The notes: generated by a model not told the origin, from the letters alone. Shown: positions 1-6,246, numbered from the stretch's first letter. The stretch: 6,428 nucleotides of DNA from an uncultured Kiloniellales bacterium (GCA_937974415.1 CALJXB010000021.1:1-6428), one strand, 5' to 3'. Numbers and translations: made by a program.

Positions 1-393
1 ACTGGCATCTATTCGTTGGCCGATGCGCGCCTCATGGAGACGATCGCACCGCAGGTGCTGGTCTTCGTTGTCGACGGTCTCCTGGTTCCGGTCTACGCCA
101 TCTTGTGGCTGCGGCGGCGTTCTCGCGAATCCTTGCCGGTATCGGCGGCACAAGGATTGTCTCTCACCTATATTCTGTTGCCCGGCGTCATCTGTTATGC
201 GTCCTACTATTTGATCCTGTTGGCTTATCAGCTCGGTGGCGACGTGGCGGCGGTCACCTCGATTCGTCAAGCTTCGATACCGATTTCGGTTGCACTCGGC
301 GGACTGTTCTTGCGCGAGGGCGCCATGGTGCGGCGGTTCTTCGCCGCCGGCCTTCTGGCGTTGGGGATCGTCGTGATCGCGATGTTTGGATAA
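1..393 (+). CDS. EamA/DMT-family transporter, C-terminal part (5' end outside window)
   Basis: The frame is open from base 1 to a TAA at 391-393, giving the last 130 residues of an inner-membrane transporter. What is visible matches the second EamA repeat of the drug/metabolite transporter superfamily. It opens with a GIYSLADA-like helix start and has hydrophobic segments at about residues 20-38, 55-77, 85-104 and 112-129. The stretch AVTSIRQASIPISVALGG followed by LFLREG is the usual EamA pattern of a helix ending in an acidic residue near the last loop. EamA proteins are usually about 280-300 residues with ten helices, so roughly half is missing because the window begins inside the gene. 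The substrate cannot be told from sequence. An internal TTG at 16 could be taken as a start, but the open frame and repeat structure argue that the gene begins upstream. Confidence 0.85.
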   Translation, partial: TGIYSLADARLMETIAPQVLVFVVDGLLVPVYAILWLRRRSRESLPVSAAQGLSLTYILLPGVICYASYYLILLAYQLGGDVAAVTSIRQASIPISVALGGLFLREGAMVRRFFAAGLLALGIVVIAMFG

Positions 394-471
394 CGCAACT
401 GGTTTGCCGTCCGTTCGGGAACATCCTCGGCTAGGAGCAGACCATCTGACGGTGTCGCCGGAGCCTTCGCC

Positions 472-2259
472 TCACAGCGGGAAGCCGGCCTTGGCCAAGG
501 CCTGCAGGAGGTGTTCGGTATCGTCGGCGTTGCGGAACGGCCAGCGCTCGGAGAAGTAGGCTCGCCAGTCCGCCGGCCCGCTCAGGCCCATGATGACCGG
601 ACAGGCCTCGGCGGAGTCGCGAAAGCGGGCATAGCTGGCAGCGGCCCCGGCCGTGTCGCCCGCCATGGCCTGGCTGGCAGCCAGCAGGGCCAGGGTCTGG
701 GCCGGGGGGTCGCCGATGGTGTCCAGGAACTCGATGGCCTCTCGGTACTGTCGGGCCGCGAAGTGGGCAATGCCCAGGTTGTAGTTGTACTTGGCATAGG
801 GGTTGAGGTTCAGAGCCCGGTGGCAGAGCGCGATGCCTTGCTCGAAATCGCCGTCGAAGACCGCTTGCCGGGAATAGTATATGAGGGCCCGGGTGTCGTT
901 CGGATTCAGCTTGAGCGCCGTCTCGAAGTGGTGCCGGGCCCGATCGAGATTGCGGTTCCAAATGTAAAGCAGCCCGATGGCCGTGTGGACGCGGCTGTCC
1001 TGGTCGTCGACGGCGATGGCCCGCTTGGCTGCCTCGAAAGACTCCGCCCGGTCCTGTTCCGGGTCCTCGCTCCAGCCGTTCAGCCACATCCTGAGCCGGA
1101 CCTCGGCGGTGAGCGCCAGGGCCGCCGCGTGGTCCGGCTCGATCGCGATGGCGGCCGCGAGGAAGTCGCGGGCCTTGGCGTTGTCCTCCTTGGTCCAGTT
1201 GAAGAACAGCTCGCGGCCGCGCAGGTAGAGGTCGTAAGCCTGCAACTGGCTCTCCGACTGCCGCCGCGTCCTCACCTGGCGTTCGTGTTCCAGCCGCCCG
1301 ACCAGGGTGCTGGCGACCCGCCGGACCACGTCGTCCTGGACCTCGAAGATGTCCTCCAGGCTGCGGTCGTAACGTTCCGCCCAGATGTGGTTGTCGTTCT
1401 GCGCGTCGATCAGCTGGGCGGTCACGCGCACCGTGTTGCCGGCCTTTCGAATGCTGCCTTCGACCAGGTAAGTCACGCCGAGCCTCTCGCCGACCTCTCG
1501 CAACGACGCTGCCTTGCCCTTGAACGCGAAGGACGAGTTGCGCGAGACCACCGAGAGGTCCTTGAAGCGGCTGAGCTCGGTGATGATGTCCTCGGTGATG
1601 CCGTCGGAGAAATACTCCTGCTCCGGGTCGCCGGACATGTTGGTGAAGGGGAGGACTGCGATCGACGGCTTGTCGGCCGCTTTCGCTGGGGCCGGGGGCG
1701 TGGCCATGGCGGTGGCGCCGGGCGAGGCGCCCGGGTCGGCGCTGCCCTCCCACACGATGCGATAGACCTGGACCGGCTGATCGATGTTCTTGACCCGCTG
1801 TTCGCCCAGATCGGCAAAGTCCAGCTCGACCTTGCCGTCGACGTGATCGAAGACCGTGCCGGAGACGCAGACCCCGCCGGGCTCGGCGAGCGCCTCCAGG
1901 CGCGCCGCCACGTTGACACCGTCGCCGTAGAGGTCGCTGCCCTCGACGATGACGTCGCCCAGGTTGACGCCGATGCGCAAGGCGATGCGCAGCGCCTCGG
2001 CTGCCTCCGCCTCGCGTCCGGTCATGGCCTCTTGGATGTCGGCGGCGCATTGGACCGCCTCGACGACGCTCGGGAACTCGGCCAGGAGCCCGTCGCCCAT
2101 GAGCTTCACGATGCGCCCGCCGCGCCCGCTGATCTGGGGCTGCACCAGCTCCTTGCGCAGCGCCATGAGGCGCTCCAGCGTGCCCGCCTCGTCGGCGCCC
2201 ATGAGGCGCGAGTAGCCGACCACGTCGGCGGCGAGTATGGCAGCCAGCCTGCGTTCCAA
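472..2259 (-). CDS. Class III adenylate cyclase domain - TolB-like domain - TPR protein
   Basis: This 595-residue protein is predicted to make cAMP from ATP and seems cytoplasmic, since no signal peptide or membrane helix is seen. The N-terminal class III cyclase domain (about 1-170) has metal-binding Asp12 (ILAADVVGYSR) and Asp56 (KLMGDG), and transition-state Asn116 and Arg120 (VNVAAR). Lys52 and Asp109 sit where adenine-selecting residues lie in adenylate cyclases, which favours ATP over GTP. A Pro/Ala-rich linker (172-196) leads to a TolB-like domain (about 197-325, beginning KPSIAVLPFTNMSGDPEQEY). TPR-like helical repeats follow (about 340-545, for example around AIAIEPDHAAA and ALKLNPNDTRA). 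The start is the TTG at 2259. It opens directly on the conserved ERRLAAILAADV and has AAGGAG seven bases upstream. The frame stays open to 2709, but that extension runs antisense through the neighbouring RidA-family gene and does not resemble a domain. The family is often annotated adenylate/guanylate cyclase domain-containing protein; its input signal is unknown. Confidence 0.9.
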   Translation of the reverse strand: MERRLAAILAADVVGYSRLMGADEAGTLERLMALRKELVQPQISGRGGRIVKLMGDGLLAEFPSVVEAVQCAADIQEAMTGREAEAAEALRIALRIGVNLGDVIVEGSDLYGDGVNVAARLEALAEPGGVCVSGTVFDHVDGKVELDFADLGEQRVKNIDQPVQVYRIVWEGSADPGASPGATAMATPPAPAKAADKPSIAVLPFTNMSGDPEQEYFSDGITEDIITELSRFKDLSVVSRNSSFAFKGKAASLREVGERLGVTYLVEGSIRKAGNTVRVTAQLIDAQNDNHIWAERYDRSLEDIFEVQDDVVRRVASTLVGRLEHERQVRTRRQSESQLQAYDLYLRGRELFFNWTKEDNAKARDFLAAAIAIEPDHAAALALTAEVRLRMWLNGWSEDPEQDRAESFEAAKRAIAVDDQDSRVHTAIGLLYIWNRNLDRARHHFETALKLNPNDTRALIYYSRQAVFDGDFEQGIALCHRALNLNPYAKYNYNLGIAHFAARQYREAIEFLDTIGDPPAQTLALLAASQAMAGDTAGAAASYARFRDSAEACPVIMGLSGPADWRAYFSERWPFRNADDTEHLLQALAKAGFPL

Positions 2260-2388
2260 TCCGGATCTCCTTCGCGGGAGGAGACTAGCCGGCAAGGGCG
2301 GCAGAATCCATAATCCTGGAACAATGGACGGGCGCCGGAGCGCCCCGGCGGGCAAGACAGGGCCGGCAGGGATCGAAGGGGAGGTTCC
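2260..2388. promoter_or_regulatory. Divergent intergenic region between cyclase and RidA-family genes
   Basis: These 129 bases must carry the promoters of both divergent genes. The only AT-richer patch is about 2301-2325. It holds CATAAT at 2309-2314, which matches five of six bases of a -10 box for the + strand gene, but I see no good -35 partner at 16-18 bases. No convincing minus-strand promoter is visible. The ridA-side ribosome binding site is AAGGGGAGG at 2376-2384, just before the ATG at 2389. Confidence 0.3.
2265..2270 (-). promoter_or_regulatory. Ribosome binding site fixing the TTG start of the cyclase gene
   Basis: On the minus strand AAGGAG lies seven bases before the TTG at 2259. 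No ATG or GTG with a comparable Shine-Dalgarno sequence is seen just upstream in this frame, so this site decides the start. Confidence 0.7.
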
Positions 2389-2856
2389 ATGGGACACGAA
2401 ATCGACGAGCGGATGAAGGAGCTCGGCATCGAGCTGCCCGAGCCCAGCGCGCCCGGTGCGAACTACGTGCCCTTCCTGCGGGAGGGCAAGCTCCTCTTCA
2501 TCACCGGGCAGCTCTCCCAGTGGAACGGCGAGCGCCGCTATATCGGCAAGGTCGGCCAGGCCTTCGACTTGGAGGAGGGGCGGGCGGCCGCCCGCCTGGC
2601 GGCGCTCAACGTTCTGGCCCATCTGCGCGCGGCCGTGGACGGCGATCTCGGGCGGGTCGAGCAATGCCTCCGTCTTGCCGTCTACGTGAACTCGGACCCG
2701 GCGTTTCACGGCCAGTCCCAGGTCGCCAACGGCGCCTCGGATCTATTTCTGGAGATTTTCGGCGAAGCCGGGCGCCACACCCGCATGGCGGTCGGCGTCG
2801 CGGCCCTGCCCTACGACGTCGCCGCCGAGGTCGAGGGCGTCTTCAGCGTGCGCTAG
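2389..2856 (+). CDS. RidA (YjgF/YER057c/UK114) family protein
   Basis: The 155-residue product belongs to the RidA family, whose archetype hydrolyses reactive enamine/imine intermediates made by PLP enzymes such as threonine dehydratase. Members are usually cytosolic trimers. The sequence shows the family core: LLFITGQLSQWNG (35-47), the helix with AAARLAALNVLAHL (66-79), VEQCLRLAVYVNS (90-102), and the C-terminal strand TRMAVGVAALPYDV (131-144) followed by AEVEGVFSV. Arg132 lies where the substrate-carboxylate-binding arginine of RidA (Arg105 of the E. coli protein) is found. At 155 residues it is longer than the roughly 128-residue archetype, with an N-terminal extension (MGHEIDERMKELGIELPEPS), as in the longer subfamily whose substrate is less certain. 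The ATG has a strong ribosome binding site (AAGGGGAGG) four bases upstream. It stands alone on the + strand, divergent from the cyclase gene. Confidence 0.88.
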   Translation: MGHEIDERMKELGIELPEPSAPGANYVPFLREGKLLFITGQLSQWNGERRYIGKVGQAFDLEEGRAAARLAALNVLAHLRAAVDGDLGRVEQCLRLAVYVNSDPAFHGQSQVANGASDLFLEIFGEAGRHTRMAVGVAALPYDVAAEVEGVFSVR

Positions 2857-2910
2857 CGATCGGGCTCGCCCGGCGGCGGGGCGGGCTGGCATCCGCAAGG
2901 CGCCTGTCGT

Positions 2911-3084
2911 TTGACTGGGGTCGCGCCAGGCCGAACCATTGCCGGAGCACTCAATTGCCGAGACACTGAGGAGTCGGAAAAGGGCGCCCTGGATGCGATC
3001 CGGACGTTATTGCCGGACTCGTCTGCTCTCGTCGAACTCGAGCACCGGCATCTCTCAGGCCTGATCGGCGGCCTGGAGGGGTAA
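2911..3084 (+). CDS. Possible small ORF, 57 codons, unrecognised
   Basis: The frame that follows the ridA-side TAG stays open for 75 codons to a TAA at 3082-3084. A TTG at 2911 is the most usable start, giving about 57 residues. The last 40 codons read like coding sequence, mostly G or C in the third position, with a mixed hydrophilic and leucine-rich composition (for example EKGALDAIRTLLPDSSAL, then LVELEHRHLSGLIGG). No ATG or GTG and no good ribosome binding site precede it. I recognise no family. It could be a small protein, a decayed remnant of a longer gene, or chance openness in GC-rich DNA. Chance is the most likely. Confidence 0.15.
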   Translation: MTGVAPGRTIAGALNCRDTEESEKGALDAIRTLLPDSSALVELEHRHLSGLIGGLEG

Positions 3085-3115
3085 GGCGCCCGCGGGCAAA
3101 GGCCGGCGAGCGGCG

Positions 3116-3143
3116 GCCGCCCCCAACGGGTGTCGGGGGCGGC
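3116..3143 (-). terminator. Hairpin downstream of the cold-shock gene, likely terminator
   Basis: GCCGCCCCC (3116-3124) pairs perfectly with GGGGGCGGC (3135-3143). The ten-base loop can form two further pairs. The hairpin begins about 11 bases after the cold-shock stop codon on the minus strand. There is no clear U-tract behind it on either strand, so intrinsic termination is inferred from position and stem strength only. Confidence 0.5.
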
Positions 3144-3154
3144 GCCCGACGTGG

Positions 3155-3364
3155 TCAGTCGACGATCGAGAGGTTCTCGGCGGAAGACTTGCCGTTGCGT
3201 CCGGGCTGAAGCTCATAAGAGACCTTCTGGCCCTCGCTCAGCGAGGTCAGTCCGGCGCGCTCGACGGCCGAAATGTGGACGAAGGCGTCCCCTGAGCCGT
3301 CTTCCGGCTCGATGAACCCAAAACCCTTGGCCGGGTTGAACCACTTTACAGTACCAGTAGCCAT
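3155..3364 (-). CDS. cspA: Cold-shock domain protein, CspA family
   Basis: This 69-residue protein is a complete single cold-shock domain. Such proteins bind single-stranded RNA and DNA in the cytoplasm and act as RNA chaperones or antiterminators, often at low temperature or under stress. It starts MATGTVKWFNPAKGFGFI, which carries the RNP1 motif (KGFGFI, 13-18), followed by the RNP2 motif (AFVHIS, 27-32). The end, AENLSIV, matches the family. The ATG at 3364 has AGAGGAA (3371-3377) behind it at normal spacing. The frame is open for 15 more codons upstream, but that part is not conserved-looking and lies beyond the ribosome binding site. A promoter-like site and a hairpin-bearing leader lie upstream, and a hairpin follows the stop. 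Alphaproteobacteria usually carry several paralogues, so the name cspA indicates the family and not a specific paralogue. Confidence 0.95.
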   Translation of the reverse strand: MATGTVKWFNPAKGFGFIEPEDGSGDAFVHISAVERAGLTSLSEGQKVSYELQPGRNGKSSAENLSIVD

Positions 3365-3394
3365 AGTCGTTTCCTCTAACACTCGTATGGAATC

Positions 3395-3420
3395 CGCGCC
3401 TCGCACCACGCGACGGCGCG
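3395..3420 (-). promoter_or_regulatory. Hairpin in the presumed 5' leader of the cold-shock mRNA
   Basis: On the minus strand CGCGCC (3420-3415) pairs with GGCGCG (3400-3395). Inside this, after one bulged G, TCGC pairs with GCGA around a five-base loop. The stem ends about 30 bases before the start codon and just upstream of the ribosome binding site. Cold-shock genes commonly have long structured leaders that control mRNA stability and translation with temperature. That role is inferred here. Confidence 0.45.
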
Positions 3421-3512
3421 ACTTGTTTCACGTCCACATTGTCAGGGGATAGCCAAACTCAACGGCGTACCGGTCGTTCAGGTAGCACCAAACGAATGCA
3501 ACACGTACGCGG

Positions 3513-3540
3513 TATTTAGAAGGTTTTCAGAAAAAGTCAA
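3513..3540 (-). promoter_or_regulatory. Candidate sigma-70-type promoter of the cold-shock gene
   Basis: On the minus strand TTGACT (3540-3535) is a near-consensus -35 box. It is followed 16 bases later by TAAATA (3518-3513), a weaker -10 box. The spacer is AT-rich, in contrast to the surrounding DNA. Transcription would start near 3505, giving a leader of about 140 nt before the ATG at 3364. Confidence 0.5.
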
Positions 3541-3543
3541 TGT

Positions 3544-3599
3544 CCCGCGCGTCCGCGGGCGTCGGTCGGATCGTCGCCATGGCCGCGGATCGGACCGAC
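3544..3599 (-). terminator. Two tandem hairpins after the stress-protein fragment, possible terminator
   Basis: GTCGGTCGGATC (3561-3572) pairs with GATCGGACCGAC (3588-3599) with one mismatch in 12 positions. Next to it CCCGCG (3544-3549) pairs with CGCGGG (3554-3559) around a four-base loop. They begin nine bases after the minus-strand stop at 3608 and lie before the cold-shock promoter, the expected place to end the yidC-to-usp transcript. No U-tract follows directly, so termination is inferred. Confidence 0.4.
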
Positions 3600-3607
3600 C
3601 GACAGGC

Positions 3608-3871
3608 TCAACGCACGTTGAGCACCGAGGTCTCGGCGCGCCCCATGACGCCGAAGGCGACGCTGCCGACCAGGAGGCGCTTGAGCCGCGACGTGCCGGA
3701 ATCCGACACCACGATGACGCCGTGCCCGGCGCCGGCCTCGACGATCTGCTCGACCGGGTCGCCAACCCCGACCGCTGTCGCTGCCACCGCGATGCCCAGC
3801 TCCGCCAGCATGTCCTTGGCCTTGGCCACGACCTCCTCGGCGCGCGGCTGGCCCTCGTGGTCCCGGGCCAC
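3608..3871 (-). pseudogene. Universal stress protein (UspA family), N-terminally truncated
   Basis: The frame encodes the C-terminal part of a UspA-type nucleotide-binding protein. It shows a helix with AEEVVAKAKDMLAELGI (11-27), the strand GDPVEQIVEAGAGHGVIVVS (37-56), and the end loop in which Gly59 is followed nine residues later by Gly69-Ser70. This is the second half of the family's G-2X-G-9X-G-S ATP-binding motif. The first glycine of that motif is a serine (Ser56). The end, GRAETSVLNVR, is typical. A normal member is about 140-150 residues and opens with a strand like ILVPVDGS, which is absent here. Homology may reach back to about 3920 (SPITLFSVARD), but the frame meets a stop inside the end of the lysE-type gene, and its only ATG/GTG/TTG is the GTG at 3871, which lacks a ribosome binding site. 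It lies 61 bases after the lysE-type stop on the same strand. It is probably a remnant; a short functional protein is possible. Confidence 0.6.
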
Positions 3872-3932
3872 GGAGAAGAGGGTGATCGGGCTCTTGCAAT
3901 AGTCGACCAGGACGGCGGAGCGCCGGACCCGG

Positions 3933-4598
3933 CTAGTCTCGTGCGGTTGCGATGTGGAGGCCGAGGGCGATCAGGACCGTGCCGGTCGCGCCCTCGACGG
4001 CTCGGCGGATCCCGGGCCGGCGCAGCACATGGCCCGCGCGCGCCACCGCCAGGGCGTAGCCCGTGAGCCAGGCGAAGGTCATGGTGCAAAAGACCGCGCC
4101 GAGCAGGATCAGGCCGGCGAAGGCGGCCCCCTCCTCGGGTGCAAATTGGGGCGCCAATGGGCGCGCGAACTGGGGTAGCAGGCTGGCGAAGAAGACGGCC
4201 ATCTTGGGGTTGGCCAGGTTGCTGACCAGGCCCTGCCGCAAGGCGGCGGCGGCCGGAAGCCCGCGCGGCCGTGCGCCGTTCGGCAGCCGGTTGACTGTGT
4301 TGCGCGACCGGATCGCGGCATAAAGGGACTGGCCGCCGAGGAAGACGATGTAGCCGGCGCCGGCCAGCTTGACCGCCGCGAAGAGCGGCTCGGAGGCGAC
4401 CAGGAACGCGACCACGCCCACTGCGGTCGCGAGCGCCCAAACCGCCTGCCCGGCGGCGACGCCCAGGGCCGTCATGATCCCGCTCGTCCGGCCGCCCGCC
4501 AGGGTATTGCGGATGGTCAGCGCGGTGTCCTGGCCCGGCGTGACGATGACGACGACAGAGATGGCGAGGAAGGCCCAGAGCGGTTCTGCCAGGTCCAT
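3933..4598 (-). CDS. LysE/RhtB-family amino-acid exporter
   Basis: The 221-residue protein is a predicted inner-membrane exporter of the LysE/RhtB family, which expels amino acids such as lysine, arginine, homoserine or threonine. About six hydrophobic segments are seen, near residues 6-22, 40-60, 62-86, 116-140, 157-178 and 203-217. Family signatures include TPGQDTALTIRNTLAGG (20-36) with GIMTALGVAAGQ (40-51), and NLANPKMAVFFASLLPQF (127-144). The length is normal. The ATG at 4598 lies seven bases after the argB stop. The ribosome binding site is weak (AAGGCGAG inside the end of argB), so translational coupling to argB seems likely. Sitting directly behind an arginine biosynthesis gene, it may export arginine or a related amino acid, but the substrate cannot be read from the sequence. 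Confidence 0.88.
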   Translation of the reverse strand: MDLAEPLWAFLAISVVVIVTPGQDTALTIRNTLAGGRTSGIMTALGVAAGQAVWALATAVGVVAFLVASEPLFAAVKLAGAGYIVFLGGQSLYAAIRSRNTVNRLPNGARPRGLPAAAALRQGLVSNLANPKMAVFFASLLPQFARPLAPQFAPEEGAAFAGLILLGAVFCTMTFAWLTGYALAVARAGHVLRRPGIRRAVEGATGTVLIALGLHIATARD

Positions 4599-4605
4599 CT
4601 CGGGT

Positions 4606-5529
4606 CTACTCGCCTTGGTCTAAGTCCGCCTTGATCAGAGTGCCGACGCCGCGCTCGGTGAAGATCTCGAGCAGCAGCACGTGGGGCACCCGACCGTCCA
4701 GGATGACCGTGGCCTCGACGCCCATGTCCAAGGCGCCGAGGCAGGTCTCCAGCTTCGGGATCATGCCGCCCGAAATAGTGCCGTCGGCCATGAGGTCGCG
4801 CACCTGCGGGCTCACCAGGTCGGTCAGGAGGTTGCCGTTCTTGTCCATCACGCCGGCAACGTCGGTCAGCAGAAGCAGGCGCGTCGCGCCGATCGCGGAG
4901 GCCACGGCACCGGCCACGGTATCGGCGTTGATGTTGTAGGTCTCGCCGCCGGCGCCGATGCCGATCGGGGCTATCACAGGAATCATCCCCGACTGCTCCA
5001 GGGAGGTCAGGATCTGCGGGTTGACCTCGCGAGGCTCGCCGACGAAGCCCAGGTCGAGAATTTTCTCGATATTCGATTCCTTGTCGCGCTGGGTGCGGCG
5101 CAACTTGCTCGCCATGATCAGGTCGCCGTCCTTGCCGGACACGCCGATTGCCGTGCCGCCGGCCTTGTTGATGGCGGTGACGATCTGCTTGTTGATGGTG
5201 CCCGAGAGCACCATCTCGACGATCGACACGGTATCGGCGTCGGTGATCCTGAGCCCGTCGATGAACTCGCTTTTTATCGCCAGGCGCTCCAGCATGGCGC
5301 CGATCTGCGGGCCGCCGCCGTGCACCACGACGGGGTGAATGCCGACCTGCTTCATCAGTACGATATCGCGGGCGAAGATTTCCGCCAGCTCGACGTCGCC
5401 CATGGCGTGGCCGCCGTATTTGATCACGAAGGTCTTGCCGGCATAGCGGCGCATGTAGGGCAAGGCCTCGGTGATCGTCTTGGCCGTGCGCAGCCAATGC
5501 TTCGTGTCGCTGTAATTCTTCTGAGTCAT
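4606..5529 (-). CDS. argB: Acetylglutamate kinase ArgB
   Basis: This 307-residue cytoplasmic enzyme phosphorylates N-acetyl-L-glutamate with ATP (EC 2.7.2.8), the second step of arginine biosynthesis. Family motifs are complete: KYGG (37-40) in the ATP site, [11 protein letters not shown] (67-77), Arg94 in [18 protein letters not shown] (199-210) for acetylglutamate binding, [13 protein letters not shown] (218-230), and [11 protein letters not shown] (253-263) with catalytic Lys259. About 30 residues precede the first core strand. Arginine-inhibited hexameric acetylglutamate kinases carry such an N-terminal helix, whereas the insensitive E. coli enzyme does not, so feedback inhibition by arginine is likely. 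The ATG at 5529 begins MTQKNYSD, the usual type of start. It lies ten bases after the engB stop, with a weak AAGTGG overlapping that stop, which suggests coupling. The frame continues 15 codons upstream into engB, which I reject as coding for ArgB. Confidence 0.96.
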   Translation of the reverse strand: MTQKNYSDTKHWLRTAKTITEALPYMRRYAGKTFVIKYGGHAMGDVELAEIFARDIVLMKQVGIHPVVVHGGGPQIGAMLERLAIKSEFIDGLRITDADTVSIVEMVLSGTINKQIVTAINKAGGTAIGVSGKDGDLIMASKLRRTQRDKESNIEKILDLGFVGEPREVNPQILTSLEQSGMIPVIAPIGIGAGGETYNINADTVAGAVASAIGATRLLLLTDVAGVMDKNGNLLTDLVSPQVRDLMADGTISGGMIPKLETCLGALDMGVEATVILDGRVPHVLLLEIFTERGVGTLIKADLDQGE

Positions 5530-5539
5530 GGGCGCCACT

Positions 5540-6226
5540 TTACTGCGCGGAATCCGGGCGAGCCAGGGCCGCAAGGGCGGCGCGCAGCTCGGTGATGCCG
5601 AGGCCCTTGCGGGCGCTGGTCGCCAGGATCTCCGGGTGGGCCGCGGGCCGCTTGGCGAGCTGCCTGGCGGTCGCCTCGCGGGTCTTGGCGAGGGCTTCGG
5701 CGCTCGCCTTGTCGGCCTTGGTCAGCACCACCTGGTAGGACACGGCCGCCTCGTCGAGCAGCGCCATGACCGCTTCGTCGCCCGGCTTGAGGCCGTGACG
5801 CGCGTCGATCAGGAGACAGACCCGGCGCAGGTTGGGCCGGCCCCTGAGGTAAGCGCGGGTCAGGCCGGTCCACTGCTTGATGTCGCTTTTCGAGGCGCGG
5901 GCGTAGCCGTAGCCGGGCAGGTCGACCAGCAGGAGGTGTTCGGCCAGCCGGAAGAAGTTGAGGAGACGCGTGCGCCCGGGCGTATTGGAGGTGCGGGCCA
6001 GGGTCTTGCGGCCGGTCAGCGCGTTGACCAGGCTCGATTTGCCGACGTTGGACCGGCCGGCGACGGCGATCTCCGGCAAGTCGGCGGCCGGGACCTGATC
6101 CGGCGCGGCGGCGGACACCAGAAAGGTGCAGGTCTGGGCGAACAGCCAGCGGCCGCGCTCCAGCGCCTCGTCCGACCCAGCGCCATCGGAGGGCCGGCCG
6201 TTTGGGGTCTCGTCGGCCGCGTCCAC
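5540..6226 (-). CDS. engB: Ribosome biogenesis GTP-binding protein EngB (YihA/YsxC)
   Basis: The 228-residue protein is an essential-type small GTPase that assists assembly of the large ribosomal subunit in the cytoplasm. All GTPase motifs are present: G1 GRSNVGKS (57-64), G2 around SNTPGRT (80-86), G3 DLPGYG (102-107), G4 TKAD (169-172) and G5 TSARKG (203-208). The first 25 or so residues are a hydrophilic Gly/Asp/Glu-rich extension. The start is a GTG at 6226, which has GGAGG (6233-6237) six bases upstream within a longer purine run. No ATG of the same frame precedes the G1 motif closely. It follows the yidC stop by 46 bases and precedes argB by 10, a common alphaproteobacterial order. Confidence 0.95.
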   Translation of the reverse strand: MDAADETPNGRPSDGAGSDEALERGRWLFAQTCTFLVSAAAPDQVPAADLPEIAVAGRSNVGKSSLVNALTGRKTLARTSNTPGRTRLLNFFRLAEHLLLVDLPGYGYARASKSDIKQWTGLTRAYLRGRPNLRRVCLLIDARHGLKPGDEAVMALLDEAAVSYQVVLTKADKASAEALAKTREATARQLAKRPAAHPEILATSARKGLGITELRAALAALARPDSAQ

Positions 6227-6229
6227 CTG

Positions 6230-6238
6230 CCCCCTCCC
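6230..6238 (-). promoter_or_regulatory. Ribosome binding site for the GTG start of engB
   Basis: The minus strand reads GGGAGGGGG here, with its GGAGG core six bases before the GTG at 6226. This strong site supports the GTG start of engB. Confidence 0.7.
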
Positions 6239-6246
6239 ACTGGAAC

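Larger units (their letters stand above)
2857..3154. other. 298-base gap between RidA-family gene and cold-shock gene
   Basis: No established gene is visible here. The gap holds one doubtful small + strand ORF (see 2911-3084) and a strong GC hairpin near its right end (3116-3143). A weaker GC hairpin with GCCCG (2868-2872) and CGGGC (2882-2886) lies shortly after the ridA-side stop and might help end that transcript, but it has no T-run. I see no tRNA-like or repeat structure. Confidence 0.5.

Noticed and set aside
394..471. Possible bidirectional terminator between the convergent transporter and cyclase genes
   Set aside because: I found no strong stem and no T-run in these 78 bases.
487..502. 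Perfect 16-base palindrome GGCCTTGGCCAAGGCC near the convergent gene ends
   Set aside because: It lies inside the last codons of the cyclase gene, has no T-run, and can be explained by GC-rich Ala and Lys codons. I cannot support calling it a terminator.
431..2050. 539-codon minus-strand frame rich in Arg, Gly and Pro within the cyclase gene
   Set aside because: This is an out-of-frame reading of the same strand with biased composition and no motifs.
511..2313. 600-codon + strand open frame antisense to the cyclase gene
   Set aside because: Its composition is that of a GC-rich antisense shadow and it shows no domain, while the minus-strand frame has clear catalytic motifs.
2260..2709. Upstream extension of the cyclase frame to an ATG at 2709 (745 residues in total)
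   Set aside because: The extension is antisense to the well-supported RidA-family gene, has no recognisable domain, and is separated from the domain by a good ribosome binding site and TTG start.
3365..3409. Fifteen-codon N-terminal extension of the cold-shock protein
   Set aside because: The extension contains the ribosome binding site of the internal ATG, and cold-shock proteins normally begin at MATGTVKWF.
3478..4440. 320-codon minus-strand frame spanning the LysE-type gene and the usp fragment
   Set aside because: It is out of frame with both recognisable proteins and has Arg/Pro-rich shadow composition.
4681..5595. 304-codon + strand frame antisense to argB
   Set aside because: It is a shadow frame; argB on the other strand has all kinase motifs.
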